From Catenulispora sp. EB89 (GTDB lineage Bacteria > Actinomycetota > Actinomycetes > Streptomycetales > Catenulisporaceae), in assembly GCF_041261445.1 (NCBI RefSeq), contig NZ_JBGCCU010000039.1:1-64000 (forward strand): a DNA stretch of 64,000 nt. Reading direction: 5' to 3'. Each line of letters begins with the position of its first letter. Position 1 is the stretch's first letter. The translations under genes were made by a program, and so were the position numbers. Shown piece by piece: positions 58,688 to 64,000 of the stretch. Under the pieces are notes generated by a model. That model made no database searches, was not told where the DNA came from, and saw nothing but the letters and a program-made list of their open reading frames with translations.

Positions 58688-60682
58688 GTGGCAGACCCGG
58701 CAACCTATCGCCCGAAGACCGGCGAGATCCCGACCTCGCCCGGCGTCTACAAGTTCCGCGACCCGCACGGCCGGGTGATCTACGTCGGCAAGGCCAAGAA
58801 CCTGCGCTCGCGGCTGACGAGCTACTTCCAGGACCTGGCCAACCTGCACGTCCGCACCCAGACCATGGTGACCACGGCCGCGAGCGTGGAGTGGACCACC
58901 GTCACCACCGAGGTCGAGGCGCTCCAGCTGGAGTACACCTGGATCAAGCAGTTCGACCCGCGCTTCAACGTCAAGTACCGCGACGACAAGTCCTACCCGA
59001 GCCTGGCCGTCACCGTCGGCGAGGAGTTCCCGCGCGCGCAGGTCATGCGCGGTCCCAAGCGCCCCGGCGTCCGCTACTTCGGGCCCTACTCCCACGCCTG
59101 GGCGATCCGGGAGACGCTGGACTCGCTCCTGCGCGTCTTCCCGATCCGCACCTGCTCCTCCGGCGTCTTCAAGCGCGCCGCGCAGACCGGCCGGCCGTGC
59201 CTGCTCGGCTACATCGGCAAGTGCTCCGCGCCGTGCGTCGGCCGGGTCAGCGCCGAGGAGCACCGGGAGATCGTCGAGGACTTCGTCACCTTCATGGCCG
59301 GCCGCACCGACCGGTACATCAAGGGTCTGGAAGAGGAGATGAAGGAGGCTGCGAAGGACCTGGAGTTCGAGAAGGCGGCTCGCCTTCGCGACGACCTCCA
59401 AGCCCTGCGGCAGACTCTGGAGAAGAACGCCGTCGTCTTCGGCGACGGCACCGACGCCGACGTCATCGCGCTGGCCGAGGACCCGCTGGAGGCCGCGGTC
59501 CAGGTGTTCCACGTGCGTGGCGGCCGCATCCGGGGCCAGCGCGGCTGGGTCGTGGACCGGGTCGAGGACGTCGACACCGCCGGCCTGGTCGAGCACTTCA
59601 TGCAGCAGCTGTACGGCTCCGAGCAGGGCGTGCAGGGGATCGACACGGAGACCGTGCCGCGGGAGATCCTGGTCCCGGAGCTGCCGGGCAGCGTGGAGGC
59701 CATAACGGAGTGGCTGTGCGAGCGCCGCGGCTCCAAGGTCGAGGTGCGCGTCCCCCGGCGCGGCGACAAGGCCGCGCTGATGGAGACCGTCGCGCAGAAC
59801 GCCAAGCAGGCGCTGGCCCTGCACAAGACCCGCCGCGCCTCGGACCTCACCACGCGCTCGGTGGCCCTGCAGGAACTGGCCGACGCCATCGGCATGGACC
59901 AGGCCCCGCTGCGCATCGAGTGCTATGACATCTCTCACCTCCAGGGCACCAACGTGGTCGCCTCGATGGTGGTCTTCGAGGACGGTCTGCCGCGCAAGAG
60001 CGAGTACCGCCGCTTCACGATCAGGGGCTCCGAGGAGACCGGCGGCGCGACCAACGACGACGTGCGCAACATGCACGAGGTCATCACCCGGCGCTTCAAG
60101 GCCTTCCTCAAGGAACAAGAGGAAGAAAAGCTCATCGACGAGACGACCGGTGAGCGCCGGAAGTTCGCCTACCCGCCGCAGCTGGTGGTCGTCGACGGCG
60201 GCCAGCCGCAGGTCGCGGCGGCCGCGCGGGCCCTGGCCGACCTGGAGATCAGCGACGTCACGCTGGTCGGCCTGGCCAAGCGCCTGGAGGAGGTCTGGCT
60301 GCCGGACGAGGACGACCCGGTCCTGCTCCCGCGCAGCAGCGAGGGCCTCTACCTGCTCCAGCGGGTCCGGGACGAGGCGCACCGCTTCGGCATCGCCTTC
60401 CACCGCCAGAAGCGGTCCAAGTCGATGGTCGCCAGCGCGCTGGACGACGTGCCGGGGTTGGGGGAAGTACGGCGTAAAGCGCTGTTGGCCCATTTCGGAA
60501 CTCTTCGCAAACTGCGCGCGGCGGATGTGGCAGAAATCGCCGAAGTACCTGGTATCGGGCCCGCTACGGCGCGCCAGATCCACAGTGCTTTGGCCGAGCT
60601 TCCGGTAAGTCGTGCGGTGAACGCCGCCACAGGTGAGATCCTGGAGGGGGGAGAGAGCAGGATCGGGCCGGACGAGGAGTGA
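58688..60682 (+). CDS. uvrC: Excinuclease ABC subunit C
   Basis: A 664-aa UvrC. The GIY-YIG nuclease domain is [27 protein letters not shown] at residues about 18-45; the Cys-rich segment [15 protein letters not shown], a UVR domain ([18 protein letters not shown]) for UvrB contact, the RNase H-like half with [24 protein letters not shown], and a C-terminal helix-hairpin-helix ([35 protein letters not shown]) follow. It cuts DNA on both sides of a lesion. GTG 58688. Its stop overlaps rapZ (GTGA), starting a three-gene operon. Confidence 0.97.
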   Translation: MADPATYRPKTGEIPTSPGVYKFRDPHGRVIYVGKAKNLRSRLTSYFQDLANLHVRTQTMVTTAASVEWTTVTTEVEALQLEYTWIKQFDPRFNVKYRDDKSYPSLAVTVGEEFPRAQVMRGPKRPGVRYFGPYSHAWAIRETLDSLLRVFPIRTCSSGVFKRAAQTGRPCLLGYIGKCSAPCVGRVSAEEHREIVEDFVTFMAGRTDRYIKGLEEEMKEAAKDLEFEKAARLRDDLQALRQTLEKNAVVFGDGTDADVIALAEDPLEAAVQVFHVRGGRIRGQRGWVVDRVEDVDTAGLVEHFMQQLYGSEQGVQGIDTETVPREILVPELPGSVEAITEWLCERRGSKVEVRVPRRGDKAALMETVAQNAKQALALHKTRRASDLTTRSVALQELADAIGMDQAPLRIECYDISHLQGTNVVASMVVFEDGLPRKSEYRRFTIRGSEETGGATNDDVRNMHEVITRRFKAFLKEQEEEKLIDETTGERRKFAYPPQLVVVDGGQPQVAAAARALADLEISDVTLVGLAKRLEEVWLPDEDDPVLLPRSSEGLYLLQRVRDEAHRFGIAFHRQKRSKSMVASALDDVPGLGEVRRKALLAHFGTLRKLRAADVAEIAEVPGIGPATARQIHSALAELPVSRAVNAATGEILEGGESRIGPDEE

Positions 60683-61671
60683 CGGGCGTGAGGGAGAACA
60701 GACCGAGCGAGCAGGACGCGCACGGGGAGTCGGAGCCGGTGGCCGGCGAGCCTGAGGGCTCCCAGGCTGCTCAGGGCGCCGACGAGCCCGACGCCGCGCA
60801 GGACGGCCCGCACGCGCCGGAGCTGGTGATCGTCACCGGCATGTCCGGGGCCGGCCGCTCCACCGCCGCCAAGGTCTTCGAGGACCTCGGCTGGTACGTC
60901 GTGGACAACCTGGCGCCGACGCTGATCGCGCCGATGGTGGACCTGGTGATGCGCGAGTCGCGCAGCACCGACCGGCTGGCGTTCGTCGTCGACGTGCGCG
61001 GCCGGGCCTTCTTCGACACGCTGCGCAGCACCCTGGACGAGCTGGACTCGGCCGGGCTGAACCACCGCATCGTGTTCCTGGAGTCCGACGACGACGTGCT
61101 GGTGCGCCGCTACGAGGGCGTGCGCCGGCCGCATCCGCTGCAGGGCGAGGGCCGGGTCACCGACGGCATCGAGCGCGAGCGGGAACTGCTGCGCGAGCTG
61201 CGCGGCGAGGCCGACCTGGTGATCGACACCTCGGCGCGCAACGTGCACGAGCTGCGGACCGCCATCGAGTCCGCCTTCGGCGACACCGACGACGTGCCGC
61301 TGCGGGCCACCGTCATGAGTTTCGGATTCAAGTACGGATTGCCCGTCGACGCCGACCTCGTCGCGGATGTACGGTTCTTGCCAAACCCGCACTGGGTGCC
61401 CGAACTCCGTCCGCGCACGGGTCAGGACCCTGAGGTGAGCGGGTACGTGCTGTCCCAGCACGGTGCCAAGGAGTTCCTGGACCGGTACGCGGAGGTACTG
61501 AACATCGTCACCGAGGGATACCGCCGCGAGGGCAAGCGCTACCTGACCCTGGCGATCGGCTGCACCGGCGGCAAGCACCGCAGTGTCGCGATGTCCGAGC
61601 AGATCGCCGCGCGGCTGTCGGCCGAGGGCGTGGACACCGTGGTCGTGCACCGCGACATGGGTCGCGAGTGA
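60679..61671 (+). CDS. rapZ: RapZ/YvcJ-type nucleotide-binding protein
   Basis: A 330-aa RapZ homologue starting in the uvrC stop. After an acidic 48-residue N-terminal extension comes Walker [10 protein letters not shown], then [16 protein letters not shown] and the C-terminal signature [42 protein letters not shown]. In enterobacteria RapZ binds small RNAs and links GlcN6P to GlmS; actinobacterial function is less clear. Aminosugar linkage is notable given the DasR-type genes in this window. Confidence 0.95.
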   Translation: MTGVRENRPSEQDAHGESEPVAGEPEGSQAAQGADEPDAAQDGPHAPELVIVTGMSGAGRSTAAKVFEDLGWYVVDNLAPTLIAPMVDLVMRESRSTDRLAFVVDVRGRAFFDTLRSTLDELDSAGLNHRIVFLESDDDVLVRRYEGVRRPHPLQGEGRVTDGIERERELLRELRGEADLVIDTSARNVHELRTAIESAFGDTDDVPLRATVMSFGFKYGLPVDADLVADVRFLPNPHWVPELRPRTGQDPEVSGYVLSQHGAKEFLDRYAEVLNIVTEGYRREGKRYLTLAIGCTGGKHRSVAMSEQIAARLSAEGVDTVVVHRDMGRE

Positions 61672-63017
61672 CGGCGGCTGATCGGGCGGCGTCCAGGCGG
61701 GTCATACAGAACGAGGTGGTTCCGACCATCTCCGGGAACCTGTTCCGGCCCGAGCCGGCGGGATCGCCGGCTCATGCGGCCCCGCCGATCCCCGGTGGGC
61801 CGATGGGTCCCGGGGGTCCCATGGCTCCCATGGCTCCGATGACTCCCGCGGCTCCGCCGGCCGGGGCGGCCGGCGACCAGCTCGGCGGCCTGGCCGCGCC
61901 GCAGGGCCCGTTCGCGGCCACCGCTCCCGCGCAGCCGGCCGTGCCGATGATCGGCGCCGCGGTGGCCGCCGCGAACTGGGTCGAGCCGCCGCTGGAGGAC
62001 GCCCCGACCGTCGAGTTCAAGGCCTTCAACAACGCCGCCGACGGCCGTCCGGCGCCGCGCGTCGTCGCCCTCGGCGGCGGCCACGGCCTGTCCGCGACCC
62101 TGGCCGCGCTGCGCACCGTCACCGACGCGCTCACCGCGATCGTCACCGTCGCCGACAACGGCGGCTCCTCCGGCCGGATCCGCCGCGAACTCGGCGGCCT
62201 GCCGCCCGGCGACCTGCGGATGGCGCTGGCCGCGCTGTGCGGCGACGACGAGTGGGGCCGCACCTGGGCTGACGTCCTGCAGCACCGCTTCGGCGGCCCG
62301 GCCGAGGGCGGCCTGCACGGCCACGCCGTCGGCAACCTGCTCATCGCCGCGCTGTGGGAGCGCCTCGGCGACCCGGTCCGCGCCCTGGACTGGGTCGGAC
62401 GGCTGCTCGGCGCGCGCGGCCGGGTGCTGCCGATGTCGACGGTGCCGCTGGAGATCGAGGCCCTGGTGGCCGGCGTGGACCCGGCCAACCCGGGGGCGAC
62501 CGACGTCATCCGCGGCCAGCACGAGCTCGCGGTGACGCCCGGCCGGGTGCTCTCGGTGCGCCTGAGCCCGCCGGAGCCGCCGGCCGCGCCCGAGGCCGCC
62601 GCCGCGATCCGGGCCGCCGACTGGACGGTCCTGGGCCCCGGCTCCTGGTTCACCAGCGTCATCCCGCACCTGCTGGTGCCCGAGCTGTGCGCGGCCCTGG
62701 CCGAGACCAAGGCGCGCAAGCTGCTGGTCTTCAACCTGTCCCCGCAGCCCGGCGAGACCGACGGCTTCTCCGCCGAGCAGCACATCGAGGTCCTCGCCGA
62801 CCACTGCCCGGGCCTGCGCCTGGACCTGGTCCTGGCCGACGAGGTGTCCTGCGGCGCGCCGCGCGTGCACGGTCCGCTGGAGAAGGCGGCCGCCGCGCTC
62901 GGGGCGCAGGTCGTGCTGGCTCCGCTGGCCGCGCCGTACCGGGCCGGGGACAAGAGCCCGCGGCACGACCACGCGCTGCTGGCGCGGGCGTTCCGCGGGG
63001 TGTTCGCAAGGGTCTGA
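61668..63017 (+). CDS. yvcK: YvcK/CofD-like gluconeogenesis factor
   Basis: A 449-aa protein overlapping rapZ by 4 bp. Residues 1-120 are a Pro/Met/Ala/Gly-rich extension (GGPMGPGGPMAPMAPMTPAA) not seen in typical homologues of about 310-340 aa. The CofD-like fold starts at VVALGGGHGLSATLAALRTV, then TVADNGGSSGRIRRELGGLPPGDLRMALAAL and WTVLGPGSWFTSVIPHLLV. YvcK/CuvA bind UDP-sugars and coordinate carbon metabolism with cell wall synthesis. A hairpin follows. Confidence 0.94.
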   Translation: MTAADRAASRRVIQNEVVPTISGNLFRPEPAGSPAHAAPPIPGGPMGPGGPMAPMAPMTPAAPPAGAAGDQLGGLAAPQGPFAATAPAQPAVPMIGAAVAAANWVEPPLEDAPTVEFKAFNNAADGRPAPRVVALGGGHGLSATLAALRTVTDALTAIVTVADNGGSSGRIRRELGGLPPGDLRMALAALCGDDEWGRTWADVLQHRFGGPAEGGLHGHAVGNLLIAALWERLGDPVRALDWVGRLLGARGRVLPMSTVPLEIEALVAGVDPANPGATDVIRGQHELAVTPGRVLSVRLSPPEPPAAPEAAAAIRAADWTVLGPGSWFTSVIPHLLVPELCAALAETKARKLLVFNLSPQPGETDGFSAEQHIEVLADHCPGLRLDLVLADEVSCGAPRVHGPLEKAAAALGAQVVLAPLAAPYRAGDKSPRHDHALLARAFRGVFARV

Positions 63018-63026
63018 TCACGGACT

Positions 63027-63048
63027 CTGATCGGCGCGGGCCGATCAG
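63027..63048 (+). terminator. Terminator after yvcK
   Basis: A 9-bp perfect stem (63027-63035 with 63040-63048) with a GCGG loop, ten nt after the yvcK stop. Further GATC-centred palindromes occur down to 63105. Confidence 0.7.
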
Positions 63049-63189
63049 GGATTCGATCATCGAGATCTGAGCTCAGGGGTATGATCACAAGAATCTGATC
63101 ACCCGTCAGGGTGATTGTCGCGGCCTCGGCGCCGCAGCATACTGACTGGTCGGTAACAAAGGTGTTCCCGATCGCCTAAGGGGTCTTCC

Positions 63190-64000
63190 ATGCTGCGCAC
63201 GCCGAACCGCCGCAAGACCGTCTTCTCCGCCGCCCTCGCCCTCGCCGCCGCGAGCCTCGCCGTGGTCACCGCCCCGGCGCAGGCCACCGCCGCCGGCTTC
63301 CACAAATACGTGGCCCTCGGTGACTCCTACACGGCGGTCGGCGACCTGCTCCAGCCGGCCGGCGGTCCGCTGGGCTGCTTCCGCAGCAGCGTCAACTTCC
63401 CGCACGACCTGGCGGCCCGGCTGCACGTCGACCTCGTCGACGCCTCCTGCGGAGGCGCGGTGACCGCGGACATGACCGGCCCGCAGTCGGTCATCGGCGG
63501 CACCAACCCCGCGCAGTTCGACTCGCTGACCCCGGACACCGACCTGGTGACCGTCGGGATCGGCGGCAACGACATCGGCTTCGGCGACATCGTGACCACC
63601 TGCGGCGAGCTGTCGCTGAACGTCTTCGGCAACCCCTGCCAGCAGCACTTCACCGTCAACGGCACCGACCAGCTCGCGGCCCGGATCGACGCGCTGGCAC
63701 CGACCATCGACGCCGTGATCCAGGGCATCCACCAGCGCGCGCCGCACGCCACCGTCGTCGTGGTCGGCTACCTTCCGGTGCTGCCGGCGACCGGCGGATG
63801 CTGGCCGAGTATGCCGGTGGCGATCGGGGACGTACCGTGGCTGCACGGGATCGAGCAGAAGCTGAACGACATGCTGTCCACCGAAGCCGCCGCGAACGGA
63901 GCGCTCAGTGTCAATCCCAACGGCGTCACCGGCCGTGACGCCTGCCAGTGGCCGTGGACCCGCTGGGTCGAGCCGGTGATCCCGGCGCAGCCCGCCGCGC
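63190..64000 (+). CDS. Secreted SGNH/GDSL hydrolase, partial at right edge
   Basis: At least 270 residues, with the 3' end outside the window. The signal peptide is MLRTPNRRKTVFSAALALAA...AQA. The SGNH blocks are GDSYTAVG (block I, nucleophile Ser), block II Gly in DASCGGAVTADM and block III GIGGNDIGFGDI; the family's final SDxxH-like block lies outside. Conserved cysteines suggest disulfides as in Streptomyces SGNH esterases/lipases. It is monocistronic after the yvcK terminator and occupies the place where whiA is usually found. Confidence 0.9.
   Translation, partial: MLRTPNRRKTVFSAALALAAASLAVVTAPAQATAAGFHKYVALGDSYTAVGDLLQPAGGPLGCFRSSVNFPHDLAARLHVDLVDASCGGAVTADMTGPQSVIGGTNPAQFDSLTPDTDLVTVGIGGNDIGFGDIVTTCGELSLNVFGNPCQQHFTVNGTDQLAARIDALAPTIDAVIQGIHQRAPHATVVVVGYLPVLPATGGCWPSMPVAIGDVPWLHGIEQKLNDMLSTEAAANGALSVNPNGVTGRDACQWPWTRWVEPVIPAQPAA

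Overview
The window is very GC-rich DNA from a filamentous actinomycete. Dense coding, frequent GTG starts, 4-bp stop/start overlaps, ECF sigma factors, an F420-type (LLM) oxidoreductase and a likely mycothiol-dependent enzyme all fit. Many secreted hydrolases carry ricin-type lectin domains, and the order uvrB - terC - MBL hydrolase - MDMPI-like protein - uvrA - Rieske protein - uvrC - rapZ - yvcK matches what I recall from Streptomyces. A Catenulispora-like genome is my best guess, from recall and not from a search.

Region by region. 1-10 kb: a peptidase S66 gene running off the left edge with a hexapeptide minisatellite at its domain junction, two paralogous secreted beta-propeller/ricin proteins sharing a 43-bp upstream element, a GNAT, a secreted GH20 hexosaminidase behind a DasR-type box, and an alpha/beta hydrolase. 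10-20 kb: uvrB, two linked hypotheticals, an LLM oxidoreductase behind a KstR-type motif, a large NACHT NTPase overlapping it tail to tail, a PAC2 protein and a SIS-domain sugar-phosphate protein behind another DasR-type box. 20-32 kb: TerC, MscL, an AarF/ABC1 kinase whose start codon lies in a hairpin, MFS, an ECF sigma factor, about 1 kb of degenerate repeats, a BlaI/M56 pair, an orphan response regulator and a SigE-type sigma factor with a membrane partner. 32-40 kb: a GbsR/MarR regulator divergent from an ABC exporter, a truncated threonyl-tRNA synthetase behind a threonine-rich leader peptide and terminator hairpin, and a lone nuoD. 40-50 kb: unlisted microproteins, a flavin monooxygenase/SDR operon with a serine-glycine microsatellite, a stand-alone TOPRIM protein, two divergent GH18 chitinases around three DasR-type boxes, and an ECF41 sigma/carboxymuconolactone decarboxylase pair. 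50-64 kb: a frameshifted repeat protein, two MBL paralogues (one lacking metal ligands) separated by palindromic repeats, an MDMPI-like protein, uvrA, Tat-Rieske lipoprotein, uvrC-rapZ-yvcK and a partial SGNH hydrolase.

Three themes connect the genes. First, a chitin/GlcNAc programme: GH20, two GH18 enzymes and a SIS protein share DasR-like operators. Second, the complete UvrABC excision repair set is present, embedded in an otherwise conserved block into which accessory genes appear to have been inserted. Third, short tandem repeats occur in or beside many genes (S66, GbsR, SDR, chitinase linker, UvrA tail and several intergenic arrays). The best candidates for undescribed biology are the ThrRS attenuator, the NACHT protein, the microproteins and the repeat-interrupted peptidase.
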